From Diphasiastrum complanatum (lineage: Eukaryota; Streptophyta; Lycopodiopsida; Lycopodiales; Lycopodiaceae), in NCBI GenBank assembly GCA_029204225.1, contig CM055107.1, positions 5,034,353 to 5,094,323 of the forward strand: a stretch of DNA of 59,971 nucleotides. Direction: 5' to 3'. The notes beneath the pieces were generated by a model. That model worked only from the letters and a program-made list of their open reading frames with translations. It did not search any database and was not told the DNA's origin. Each line of letters starts with the position of its first letter. Position 1 is the first letter of the stretch. Positions 41,071-53,148 of this stretch are shown here, piece after piece. A program made the translations under genes and the position numbers.

Positions 41071-41654
41071 AAGCATAAGAATAAGCAAATTCAATAACAA
41101 TCACATCCAACAATTAGCAACCACAAGAAAGCATGAGAGATGGAAAAAAAGATATAGAAGACAAGGACATTCAACATCCAGTTCATAAGAGGGCCAACTT
41201 GCTTGTATTAGAAATGAAGATGAAACATGTACAATGATTCGAAATAACCTAAGTTCCAAAAAATGGAGGGAACTCAATTCAAAAATAAGAGGGAACCAAT
41301 TTGAATTTGAATTTTAATATGAACTATGTATAGTGGAATGGCCTCAAATCCTATTGGCCAATTCTAACCTAAGTTCCAAAAAATGGAAGGAACTCAATTC
41401 AAAAATAGGAGAGAACCAATTTGAATTTGAATTTTAAACCAGTTTTGGTGGGAACCCCTACTTTATTCAATAACTTGACTATTAGGCCTTGCAACATTAA
41501 AAGTCCCACAAAAAGGCCTAAAGTCCTTTATTAACTTGTAAATAATCAAATAACTATGTGATCATCGGGTTGGACTTACACACGTAGAGTGTCAAATCCC
41601 TCTCACATATTAACTAGGGTTAGGGTTGGCTCGATATCTACAAACCCTCCAACA
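40808..41654 (-). repeat. 5' LTR of the large LTR element (847 bp)
   Basis: It is longer than its partner because of a (CT)28 tract (41011-41067) and a tandem duplication: about 75 bp at 41248-41321 is repeated at 41368-41440 (AACCTAAGTTCCAAAAAATG ... AATTTGAATTTGAATTTTAA). Confidence 0.8.
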
Positions 41655-42341
41655 ATGTACTACCAACTCCTATGCAAGATCTTGCAACAAAATGTGAGAT
41701 GGATCTCACTAGCTTTTCCAATCTCTCTCAAACTAGATCAACCTCTCATCAATTGATGGAGTATAAGCAAAGTTTGGGTCAAACTATCTTTGGCACATGT
41801 GAAACACTCAAAGAATCCACAAATCACTCAAATACAATGCAATTGTATGAAACAATGTGGCTATGACCTCAAAAAGATGACTAGATCTCAAATAGATGGA
41901 GTTGGCAAGCCTATTATTGAGTTTTTGGATGAAACAAGCATGATAGAGACAAAAGTAAATGTGTCCAACTAGGTTGGTTGCCCTACCCACCTTGATTTAA
42001 TTGATTATAACTTTTGATTAGGAGATACAATCAATTTGAAACTAATTGCTACACAAACTAGACTCTACTAGCTTTGAAACAAGCTATCAGGCATGAAATT
42101 CAGATCTAACTTGGAAGAAAACTCTCCAAATGAATTTGGCTATCCTTCACACATGTATGAGCACTGATTTCCGTACAATACCAGAAGTGATTCAATCCTT
42201 ATGATAATGAACCCTTTTGATTCAGAAATTTCTAAGATACATGGGAGATGAAATCAACACTCTCTAGATCTTGATTTTCATGAAAATATTGAAACTTATG
42301 ATGAGAAATGCATCAAACACTTAGGTAGGCTTTGATGCCCA
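41655..42341. other. Unassigned flanking DNA
   Basis: Short frames only (for example 41672-41866). No motif recognised. It may be part of the host sequence into which the LTR element inserted. Confidence 0.4.
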
Positions 42342-43115
42342 TGTGAAAACTCACACGTGTGCGAATTCCCTAATGTGTGATTAAGATCTCCTAAGCTTTG
42401 CTTTTTCACTTTAGATCAACTCTAGATTGAAATCGAAGATCTACGTTAGATTCTAAGGCAACGAGGCAAATCTACATGCATACATTCATCAATAAAGTAG
42501 TTTCACACGTGTAGAAGGCACTCAAGAAAAGAAAATAAGGCAAAAAAGTTGTTGCTCTCAAGTAGAGAGAGAGAAAGTGCCAATCAAGCCTCTGGTAGAG
42601 AGAGTGAGTAATACACACAACATTGATTGATCTCAAATATGACTCAAAAACTCAATATAGATTATGAGGGAAATCAAAGTACATGTACTAACTCGAGGTG
42701 GCCCAAGCTCAATTCCTATTGGACCCTTTATTTATGACCTCTCTAATCCTATTAGATGAGTGATTCATCATCCCTTGATTTTGATTAGACCCATCTTACA
42801 AATCTTTCACTTATGATTGGACCCTTGACTCTTTGCCAACACATTGATTTGTTCACTCATCAAATCTCACTTGGACACTTGTTAGTAGCCTAACTAGCTC
42901 GAGGTACATCATAATTGACTTTTGGCCTAATGATGACAAAACATGTCTACTTGAATATTTGACCTCTAAAGCCAAAATTGGCCCTATCTACTAATGACAC
43001 CAAGATGCTTGATGGACAAACTTTGTCAAACTCCTAAAGTCAAGATAGATAACGCTTTTATATTTTCACAGATCTAACAATCCATTAAGTATGTTTTGGA
43101 TCTGAAATTTTCACA
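42342..43115 (+). repeat. 5' LTR of Copia element 4 (774 bp)
   Basis: TGTGAAAACTCACACGTGTG ... AAATTTTCACA with inverted TGTGAAAA ends, followed directly by a PBS. The palindrome CACACGTGTG begins 10 bp inside the LTR. The end motifs match the LTRs at 816 and 3857 although the rest is different. Confidence 0.8.
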
Positions 43116-43130
43116 TGGTATCAAAGCAGG
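43116..43130 (+). other. Primer binding site, Copia element 4
   Basis: TGGTATCAAAGCAGG directly after the LTR, one base off the usual TGGTATCAGAGC. Confidence 0.85.
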
Positions 43131-43763
43131 TTGCAGACTAAAGTTGGTGGATTTGCCAAATCTAGAGGTGGATTTGAGGGTGCCATCAATTCTATGTGGA
43201 GTTGGAGTGGTTTCTATCTTAAATCAAGCATTTTCAAGTGTAGAAAGTGGATCTTTGAGATCCTAGCATCATTTTAGGTCAATTCATTTCGAGTAGGCCA
43301 ATTTTGAATCCACTTACTGGAATGTGAAGACAAAAATTGTCCATGATTGTGGATGTTGCATTCTATTAGTAGATGTATTAAGATTCTAGCTTTTGCACAT
43401 AGCTTTTGTTTGATTCAATATTTTGCATCTTGTGAAAACCCTAGAGTTGATAGTATCACATGATTTTGAAGTTAATGGTGTTTTGAAGAGTGTATTTCAA
43501 TCTTAGGAGAGTTCAAAAGTTGGGTAGATAAAGTGTGATCAAGATATCATGATCGTGCCTTAATAGCAAAATCGAGAATTAAGCAGTGATAATAATTGGC
43601 ATGTCCTAGGAATGAATATACATATGTGCTAGATTTGCTAGAAGAGAGAAAACTTGGCTAGATCCAAATCTTTGTGATTTCTTCTTGTCATCATTTGTTT
43701 ATTTTCAAGATAGTGCTAGGTGCATTGGAACAGGTTTAAAGAAGAAGATCAATCATTGCAACA

Positions 43764-44029
43764 TGGCTACAAATGGAGGCTTCATGTTAAAAAGAAATGA
43801 TAGGCTTACCTCAAGCAACTGTTCAACTTGGAAAGTGAGGATGGAGTCTTTGCTAGAGATGAATGAGTTGATGGATATTGTTGTAGGTGTGGAGGTGAGA
43901 TCTTTGGCACCTCAAGAGCAAATGAGGTATGGTAGGAGGGCAAAGAAAGCTCTTCATGTGATCAAGATGAATGTGACTAATGAACTTCTCAAGGAAGTTG
44001 GTAAGTGCATTTCATCTAGTGAATCTTAG
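43764..44029 (+). pseudogene. Copia element 4 gag, N-terminal fragment
   Basis: The frame runs from 43685, but the gag start is MATNGGFMLKRNDRLTSSNC at 43764. It continues STWKVRMESLLEMNELMDIV and RAKKALHVIKMNVTNELLKE, as in gag of Copia element 2 (NYAIWKVRMESL, HCIKLNVSNDLLREV). A TAG ends it after SSSES, where the intact protein has AWESLKSIYES; here KVYESKS continues out of the stop. Everything downstream (zinc knuckle onward) is absent after about 44060. Confidence 0.8.
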
Positions 44030-44059
44030 AAAGTTTATGAATCCAAGTCTACATCTAGC

Positions 44060-45050
44060 AAGCACAAAGTCTGATGACTATTAGTTCTGGAAGAAGGCAG
44101 ATAGTTTGGACAAAACTATAGGAGAGCAATCAAACAGAATGATAAAGCAGAGTAGCATAACATTCAAGTTGACATTATTTTGAATACAATAAGATAATAA
44201 ATTGATTCATAAAGTAAATAGAGTACAAGTTAGGTGAATGACAAGCACAAAACAATTGCGGGAATAACCACATACTCGAAACTAGCTCTTAGTTCTATAA
44301 TGGCTATGATGATGTGAAGATCATTCAATAGCTTATTCTTACTCGTTGTCTAAATTTAATCGATGTGATACATCTATAGTGTCTGCTAATTAATTACAAT
44401 GATCATCTGATTTTGAATGCTTATTTGCTTGATACAACATCTTTTATCAGATGGTTACACACACACACACACACACATATACCACACATATATACATATA
44501 TATACATACACAAATGTATAAAGATGTTGAGCTTTGTTGTCTAAGGAGGATCTTGGCGGCAATTATGGCTATTGCAGTTCCAGATGAGGGACAGTCATGG
44601 CTGATGTTCTTCTAGATGATTGACAATTGTGGCTATCGATATTCTAGGTGAGAGACAGTCATGGTTGTCGCTATTTGGATAGGTGGTGATCGTGGCTATT
44701 GTCATTGTCAAAATAGTTGCATAGTGTAGTATCTAGCTAGTATACATGACTAGCTATGTTTAGAGTGGTACATGTCAGCAGTTCAATCGACAGTTTGTTG
44801 ATTCGAGTTGAAGTTGGATTGGCCGGAGTCGAGGATAACAATGATTTGAATGTTTGATTCAATAGTTATTCAAATCGAACTGTCGATAGTTGGTTAAATA
44901 CTCCATAGATAATTTGACTGCCTTTCGATAGTTTGACTGTTGTGTAAATAGCATGTCTTCGATTCTTGTGCATTTCTAAAAACTATGCGTCTATGCGAGT
45001 AGATATGCAGCAACATGAATGAATCTAGATTAACCGTTGGGATTTAGAAT
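44060..45050. other. Non-coding stretch with (CA)n/TA-rich tract and imperfect tandem repeats
   Basis: 44458-44518 is a CA then TA/CA-rich microsatellite. 44550-44710 holds about four imperfect 40-45 bp units around GACAGTCATGGCT and GTGGCTATCG. No gene seen. Confidence 0.6.
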
Positions 45051-45054
45051 GAGA

Positions 45055-45240
45055 AAGAAAAATCCAACAGAATGAAGAATGTAGGTCAATCATCAAGAAC
45101 AACATATGGGATTTGGTGGAGCTCCCAAAGAGCAAAAAGACAATATGCACAATCTGGGTATACAAAGTGGAACACAAAGCAAATGGATTTTTGGATAAGT
45201 CCAAAGGCAAGACTGGTAGCCAAGGGCTATGTTAGAAGAA
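45055..45240 (+). pseudogene. Copia RT start fragment
   Basis: With frame changes the plus strand reads WDLVELPKSKKTICTIWVYK then DKSKARLVAKGY, the segment between integrase and RT of Copia pol (compare TWDLVDLPQGRKPLDCKWVF in element 2). It is cut at about 45225, where opposite-strand Copia sequence begins. Confidence 0.7.
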
Positions 45241-47143
45241 AGACATTGACTTCAAGGAGACATCTAATAACTTGTGGTGGATCTCTTGTCATTAATATTG
45301 CTTGCCAATCAACATCTACAAAACCTTTCAACTTAGGCAAATCAGAGTGTTTTTCGTACATCAAACCATAAATAGCCGTGTCTTTAACATAGCAAGAATT
45401 CTTTTTGCGATTTTCCAATGTGTGTCTCTAAGTGTTGCCATAAATTGACTCACTCGACTAACAACTAATGTTAGAGAGTGTAGTAGTGAGGTAAATCAAA
45501 CACCCAACTAGTTGAAAAAATATTATTGCTCACTTGACAACTTCAATAGCAATAGAGATTGATTTTCTATCACTCATTCTAAAGCATTCAAGCATCTCAG
45601 CACGTACTCAGTTTGAGTGAGTGCAATACCTTTTTCCTTTTTCCAAATCTCAACTGCAAGGCAATAGTGCATAAGCCCCAAATCTGTCATATCAAAGCTG
45701 GTTGACAAATCTTCTAGACATTACCTTCATTGGCCTGTAAAAATTTGAATGCACTAATTCTAACACCCACTTAGCTCTTGTTGTCTCTTTTTTATTGAGG
45801 TTGTCCCATTGTGATTTGCCTAGAACATGCCCTTTGCAAATGAACTCTTCTTTGTCATCCAAATTGGGTAGACCTGTCACTATCTTGAGTTGGTAAAGCA
45901 GTCTCAAGCTTTTGAAGTTCAGATGCTGAAGTGTCTATGCCACAAATCACTTTGAGATATCGACATTGATGCCAACGCATTGCACTTTGGAACTACAATA
46001 TTTAACTTGTACAAACCACAAGTCTTATCACAAAAGCCATCGGCAATCACCTTAAATTTCTATTTCACATCCTTGGTTTTACTATTGAATTCTACTTTCT
46101 GTAGACTAGGAACATACAAGACAATTTTTATTACCTTCACTTGCCCATCAAGAAATTGAATAAATATCATGCCAACCCCATTGATTTGACACTCATCACC
46201 ATTCGCATTTGCAACTCTATCTCCATCATAGGTTAGCTTTAGCTTCTTGAACCAAGATTTGTTGTTTGTCATATTATGTCTCGTCACTCCCGAATCCACA
46301 AACCAATGCATGGTATTAATAGAATTAATAGAATGGTGTGATGCCAATGCCGTAGCAAATGATGTACTTTGATCTCCATTGTTGCTATCAAGATCTTCTT
46401 CAACAAGCTTAGTCAACTCCTTCACTTTGCCCTCTTGATATTGGCCTTTTTTTTTGCGACAGTCTCTAGCCCAATGTCCAGATTTTTTGCAATAAAAGCA
46501 CTTGTCTTTCTTCTTCTTGCCTGATGAGGATCCTTGATCATTATCATCATATTCAAATTCTTTGAAAAAAATGTGAACATGGTGCTTCCCTTTGGCTAAA
46601 ATTGCTTGATCTTTTGATGAGGATTGTCGAGATTTTATCTTTAGCTCCAGTCCTTCCTATACTAGGATGTCGTGAAGATCCTCAAATGTAGAAAGCCTCT
46701 CCGTTGAGGCAATGTTGCTTACAAACATATGGAAATCTTGGATAGAACCATTCATTGTTGTGTGAACTAACGCCACAACAATTGTGGTCAACTAGTCTCA
46801 CAATTTTTTGATTCGTGTAAAAAATTCCCCTTCATTTTCCTCAATGTGAATGCCAATCAACTTGGTTCTCAAAAACATCATTTATTGAAGGCGCCTCTTG
46901 TAATCACAACTTCACTAATGTGGGCAATGTCATGATCCTTCAAAGCAAATTGATCAATGATAATAAGGCATTTTGAGCCCTCTTGTCAAATGAGTGAATA
47001 TTGGCTGGAGTTGTATTTAGGCATTGTTCCACCCCAATGACGATGTCCCAAAGCTCCTTATCGATTAGAATTTTTAAACTTCCAAATGTATAATTGGATA
47101 ACTCGTCCAATTTGTTGGCTTCTCCAAGCACGAATTCATTCAA
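45227..47143 (-). pseudogene. Copia element 5 remnant (gag to RNase H, internally deleted)
   Basis: Minus strand in order: gag fragments (MNEFVLGEANKLDELSNYTF, 47143-46940); zinc knuckle CFYCKKSGHWARDCRKK (about 46495-46445); protease MHWFVDSGVTRHNMTNNKSW (46315); pre-integrase and integrase start GLPNLDDKEEFICKGHVLGK and RAKWVLELVHSNFYRPMKVM (45880-45700); then directly LGLMHYCLAVEIWKKEKGIA (RT thumb, about 45650) and GLMYEKHSDLPKLKGFVDVD (RNase H start, 45360). The integrase catalytic core and RT palm are deleted near 45690. No LTRs found. Confidence 0.8.
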
Positions 47144-47149
47144 ACCCGC

Positions 47150-50100
47150 TATGTTGCCTAAATATCATATAAGCGTAATCTTGGGCATAGATTATCAAAG
47201 GCCCAGCTAGGTACAATATTCATGACACTTACACAATATTATTGCTATTATGTGGATGTACAAACTATGACCACTTGAAATCATGATAAACATCTGCATT
47301 TGTCGACATTGGAATTTTTTTTGTTTATACTTGCTCATTCAAATTCCTTAACTATTGTTGCTGCTAGAACTCATTACTCAAGTTTTTCTTTGTTGTCATG
47401 GAATATTCCATTGGACAGTCCATTGCACCTTCTATTGGGCACTGGGTGGGAACCACGTACACGTTTTATATAGTTTCGAGTAAATAAGGTTTGAGCACGT
47501 TGGCGCCCTGCATGTGTAAGTTCAACTCAATGAGCACGCCAATATCTCATTTTATAGTTAGAAATATAAGCACTTTTTGAGCGGTTGTGGAATTACATCA
47601 ATTAGAGGCCTAAAAGTCAAGTTAGAAGTGTGGTTTACCTATTTTGAAGTTTGAAAGTTTAGGGAGATAGAAATGGAAGAAGGGTATATTGCCATTGCTT
47701 GATCTAGAAGGTAGGGTTTAAAGGAAGTTGAAGATACCAACTACACCTTGTAAGGATCCGCATAGCAATTTTTGAGTGCACAAATTTCTAGGTGCCCACT
47801 CTTACAATAATTATAATTGAAGTTGCACATTTGTGCACAAAATCTAGTTCTTATCTATCTTGTCTACAACAGAAAATGTCACATTTTCAAATAATTGTAA
47901 TCATTCCGAAATTCTCAAATTAATGAGTAAGTTCAAAAATTTGAATTTTTTTTATCAAGCGTGATAGTGTCCAATTAGGCCATTATGGGTCATGCCAACA
48001 TGACCCATGGTCCTATAGTTGATTCTACAGTACCTATAATGACTCCAAACATGATCATTTGATTTATAATGCAATTATATCTAGCTACAAATATTATAGT
48101 ACGGATAATATTGGAATGGAGTCCCTATGATGGTTGTGGTTATGTATTTCTAGTGCAAGAGAAGCTCACTCCAAACAAGACAAAGCTTGCTTCCCCACCA
48201 AACTGACCTATTGATGTCTGAATTTCCTTGATTTTGTATTCTTCACTTTTCTAGTTTGGCCAAAATATATAAATTTTATAATACTACAATGCCTCTCACT
48301 TGGACACTTGGACTATTTCTAAACATGCAATATTTAGAATAATACTTTCGCATTTTTATTCTCATTTTTTTTTTCAAATGTTAGTACTACTGCTTCTAAT
48401 ACTAATGGTGAAACTATATGTATCATGACTTTAACTTGACATCTCATTTCATTGTTATATGTATCAAAATGCATCTTGGTTTCCAAGGGGGATTTGAACC
48501 TACTACCAAAGAAACTTTGGATGCCAAGTTAATCCACTGAATCAACCCTTGGATCTTACGTATCTTAATGTGTGACCACGGAGCATGGTTTTAAAGCTAA
48601 AAGCATTACAAAATCTATCCAAATTACATTTATAATTGATGTATTGAACTTAGTTGATTTCAATCTCTCCCATTGTTCGCTTTAATGGAGCACTTATCTT
48701 TTCCAAAGTTTAGTTGAGATAGTGAGTTAGTCGAAGTTGCCTACTCTATCCCTAATGTTTTCTATTTTAATTAAACCCTTAGTTGTGGCCACTCTGTTGA
48801 TAACGATGGAAGCTACAAGCCACTCTGTTCACCTAATGATGTTGCATGCTATCAATCTTGTGTGGACAACAACATGACTCTTATCATCTCTTTAACAAAG
48901 TCCAATCAAAGTAACCCAAGACATCATGGATATATTTACCTCAATTAATGCTCCATCATCAACAAAAGAAATATAAACAAAATTTTCTATTCCACACTTC
49001 TCCTAGGGTGATTCCTCATGGTTGATTCCTAGGGTGATTTCACGCTTCTCCTAGGGTGATTCCTCATGGTTGCATTAGCTATACACTAGATATTGGCCAA
49101 ATATTCTCCATGGTGTTTTCAATATTTCCAAGCCAACATCTCTCTGGTTTGTTAATCAATAGAAAAATTGTCAAATGAAATTTCTAAATTATTTCTTTTA
49201 TGCTATTTATATTAAGCACATATTGTCCAAAGATTTCAACAAAAAATGCCTAGTGCATTATCTTGCCATAGAAAAGTAAATTTTCAAAGCTACAACTTTT
49301 GTAAACTTGGAATTTTGCTCTATATTATAGAGTCTAATTTCTTAGTATTTTCTACATTCGAACTACCAATTATTTGGAAGATTGTTTACAAGAGTTGGTC
49401 ACTGTTTGCACACTCATGGAGTTTTTAAACACGGCACTTGCCATAGATTGGCAATCAAGATTTTTTAAATTTTTAGGAAGATCTTGGACAATAAATAAAT
49501 AGATACGGTCTGTGCTATGCATTGGAATAAAATTATATTTGAACTATTAACTTTAGTTTCCAAGTAAAATATTAACTTTAGTAAACTTGGAAACTAGCTC
49601 TGGGGAACACAATCTAATTTTTCCTAATTTATTTCTATTTTTATTTAAATATGTTTATTTGTGCATATAATATATTTGACTTAGATTCTACTACTATAAA
49701 CAAGGGGATTAATTATCGTGAAAAGCCTTACTTGATGTAGGGTGTTCAAATTGTTGAAAATTTCAAAAAACAAAGTATGCATTTTAGAAGAGTTAAAAAG
49801 AGAGAAAATCCATTCTTACGCTCAAACTCACATGGGAGTAACACCTCAAATTTTAACAAACTATCACAACAACTTACCGTTATCTCAACAAAGCTTGAAG
49901 TATCACATTTTCCATTTACCAAGCAAGGTTCACATTTATGTTTACCCATGAACACAAACATAATTGTTCATTTTATATACTAATTAGCCACAAGTTTATG
50001 CTCAAATCAAGGCAAAATACACAACATACCTTCTCACTTGACAAAGGGGTTTCAAAAATCTTTCCTTACCATTTATTTATATTACATAATTTGAATAATT

Positions 50101-50506
50101 TTGTACTCACAATGATTAGCAATACATTTTCCTCATTGATGTTTGGCTTCCACAAAACACAATTTTTTTCTTCTTTTGTTGTCCTCATTTGTGCAAAACA
50201 TTTTTTCCTGTTGTATGTCTGTGTCAGTAAAACCGTTTCCTCTCCACGAGGAAAGGAGATTTACGCAATTGACTACTTATTGGGAACTCAACAACATTCA
50301 TTTTACATATTGACTTGGCACACATTTATGCCGAATCAAGGTAAAAAACACACCATATATAACTTATGACTTCCTACAAAGGTTTTTGCTCATAATACAT
50401 GATACATCTACCTTGTCTAATTATAATAAGAGAATCATTTTCTTAGCTAGCTATCAACTTAATAAAGAGTTACCACACAAAATGAATTAAGAAATGTGTT
50501 GGGTTG
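47150..50506. other. Long stretch without recognisable genes
   Basis: AT-rich DNA with short frames only. A small tandem duplication (CTTCTCCTAGGGTGATTCCT plus CATGGTTG) lies at 48992-49070. The end near 50506 should contain the remorin 3' UTR and polyadenylation region. No RNA gene or element boundary was recognised. Confidence 0.55.
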
Positions 50507-53148
50507 TTAGAAAGGAAAGCACCCACTAGGAACTCTCCCGCTCTTTTTGATAATCTCGGCTTCTTCAACAACTTTAGCCACTTTTTCTTGTCTCTTGGCA
50601 TAAGCAGCAGCCTTTTGATTCTCTGCTTTCTTGTGAACGCGTGCAATCTCGTTTTGCATTTTTTCTACAGCTCTTGCCCTCTTCTGCTCCAACTTCATCT
50701 GCACATTAGTTTCCAAAGTTAGCTAAAAGCAGCAGCAAACGAACGCATACCTGATTGAATTAGCTTCAGTATTTGCGACAGTGGTGCAAAAAAGGAACTC
50801 AAAATAAAAATTTTGCAAGAACATTTAACTAAAATTTTACTGTCATACCTCTGCTTCCTTTAAAATTATGCTTGCTTTTGCTTTCTGATGATCCTCCCAT
50901 GCGTATATTTTGGACTCTTCGCGCTTGTACCTGCACATTTCGGTTTATATATGTCCGTTTAGACAATAGGCTTCGTATATATCATAGACATGGGCAATCA
51001 TTAGCTTGCAAGAGCACATAAGGGAGAGATTTGGCAGACAATTGGTTAATTCTGCAATCAATGACCAATTTTATACCTGTTGTCAATTTTGGATGTTATT
51101 GCCTCCTGCCATGCTGAAGCTTTCGCAAGTAGTTTCTCTCTTCTAATTCTTGCAAGTGTCACTCGTTTTGGAGGGGGCTTTTCTTGACCTGTATTATTTC
51201 CAGATGAAGAGATTGGCGCTTGCTCTACACTTCGATCGCCCATCCAAGGAACAATTGCTCCGACATTTGCTGCTGATCTGTCTTGTAAGGCACTCTCACT
51301 AGTGCGCGCTATAGATCCTGTGCCAGTTTCACCTCTTCTCGAATCAATCGAAGAGCGCGCTAGCATGCTGTCACTATTTTCCACCCTTCTTGAGCTACTG
51401 AGTGATTGTAATGGTACATTTTCAGATTGTTGTTCCCTCCGCGAGCTGCTGTGTGCACGAGAACTAGGAGCAAGGATCGAAGTTTCAGAATGTTGTCCTG
51501 GTTCCTCTCGATTAATTCTTTGGCCATTTGTATCCCTTCCCACTGTATCAATCTCTGCAATGAGAGCATCAAACATACCATCAAGTTACATCTGCAGTAC
51601 AACAAAAACATTCTCTTGAAATAACCATTCCCGTCCCTTAGCATATAGTCGCATGATACCTTGCAAATTCATCAATCGAGCTGGTGGCCCATTTAACGTC
51701 ATAACAGTTGATGATGATCCAGGGACATGATGATGTTTGCTGATCCCTCTACCCCTCAAATCCCCCTCATCAGCATCTGGAAGCGTTTCGTGCGCATTTG
51801 TAAAGTGGCCATGAGTGTTTGACTCTTCCTCAATGCCTGCAAGGCGTGGAGTAGATCTTTCATCATTGATCTCACCGCCACCAGAGGAATTTCGTACTCC
51901 AGCCGCAACTGCTGCAGCCAGAACTGCATCAAACTCCATGCTCATACTGCCTAGCTCGCTTTCTGAGCCCATAGAACTATAATCTTCAGACGATGTGTTT
52001 GAAGCCCTTTGCCTGGTAGGAATGGTCCTTTCCCTTTGTATATCTATGGTTTTTAGCACTTCTGCGGGGAGGTTCAAACGATTGTTCTGATCAACTGCCA
52101 CATTTACATCATTCCTTTCTTGAAACCCTGCAAACAGAAACGAAATAACGAGCATGCAATTTAATAATAAGGTTGATGTCGCAAAACAGGTCTAATATCA
52201 ATTGTTACAGCCAACAATAGAGAGAATTAAATATAACAATAAGATAGTAGTCCAGCTGGCACAACCAACATAACACTATCACGCAGGTGACACTCTTATA
52301 ATGGCAATTCAAGAAATACTATTAGGCAAATAACACCATCAAAATAACATTTCGAGAATGTAATGCTGGTCAGTAGAATTCTTTCCAGAGAGACATGAGA
52401 CAGCAAAATGTGATGCTGTTGAGAAGAATGCTTTTGTAATAGAGAAATGAGCTTCCTCACCTCTCGATTCAATGGAAGGTCTTCTATCTCCAGACGGAAA
52501 CATTGCGTTTGTAAATGCTGCGAGAACTCCAGCGTTTGAGCTCGCTGAAACAGATTCATGTTGGCTTTGAGGCCCGTCCATCTGAAATTAGCCCAAAGTC
52601 ATTAATAATCCTGTGTTGCTAGCCAAATAGATTCCCCACTTAAAAGCAAATAACCTCTGCTGCTAAATCAAAACCCCTTATTCTAGTTGTTCGTAACGTT
52701 GTAGAGATACACGAATTTCACTGGGGAACACTAGAGAACAAGTGCGAGACATTTCCCCTACCGAAGAAAGATAGAAGCATATGTAAGCAGACTCTCTAAT
52801 TACCTTGTCAGTTGAATCTGGAAAAGCATCAGAGACCCCGTTCCTGGCAGACCTGTGTTGCATATGAACCTCAGTTCCCGACTGCGGAGCAGACCTCACG
52901 GGGGAGAATGACGGAGGACTTCTACCGTCGTTAGATTCTAGCACAGAAGTTGGACTCGAAGAATTTTCCGTTTGTTTTGTGTAGGCTTCGTCGTCATCCC
53001 TCGGCTCAATAGTTGCACTATCTTTCCAACTCACATGATTGCCTCGAACACGTTCGGGTGTTTTACTCCGGCGAGAAGAGGTACTAGCGGAGTAATAATT
53101 ATCCTGAGTAAGCCCCGAAGACTGTACCGCCTTCTTGCGAAGCGACAT
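50507..53148 (-). CDS. Remorin family protein (six exons, 569 aa)
   Basis: Exons on the minus strand: 53148-52804, 52581-52461, 52127-51660, 51554-51077, 50930-50849 and 50722-50507. All introns are GT-AG, phases agree, and the total is 1710 nt. The start MSLRKKAVQSSG is the first ATG after a 5' UTR intron acceptor (TTTATTTCAG at 53165). About 430 N-terminal residues are Ser/Arg/Glu-rich and low in structure. The C-terminal remorin domain has KASAWQEAITSKIDNRYKRE, ESKIYAWEDHQKAKASIILK, KLEQKRARAVEKMQNEIARV, HKKAENQKAAAYAKRQEKVA and IIKKSGRVPSGCFPF. The amphipathic coiled coil and the end with Cys fit plasma-membrane anchoring, known for remorins in nanodomains. The long N-terminus sets it apart from short group 1 remorins. 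Confidence 0.93.

Larger units (their letters stand above)
34326..41654 (-). mobile_element. Large LTR retroelement, probably non-autonomous (7.3 kb)
   Basis: Minus-strand element with 3' LTR 34326-35081 and 5' LTR 40808-41654. Both start TGTTGGAGGGTTTG on the minus strand and end CACTACA or CCACAACA. A PBS-like TTTTGGCACCGTTGCCGAGG follows the 5' LTR (minus strand, 40786-40805), of the tRNA-Asp type. A strong polypurine tract GGTGGGGGATAT precedes the 3' LTR (35082-35093). The interior encodes a long non-RT frame (37977-35296) and no integrase or RT. No target duplication is seen (CTCTC versus ATGTA). Such elements depend on partners for movement. Confidence 0.75.
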
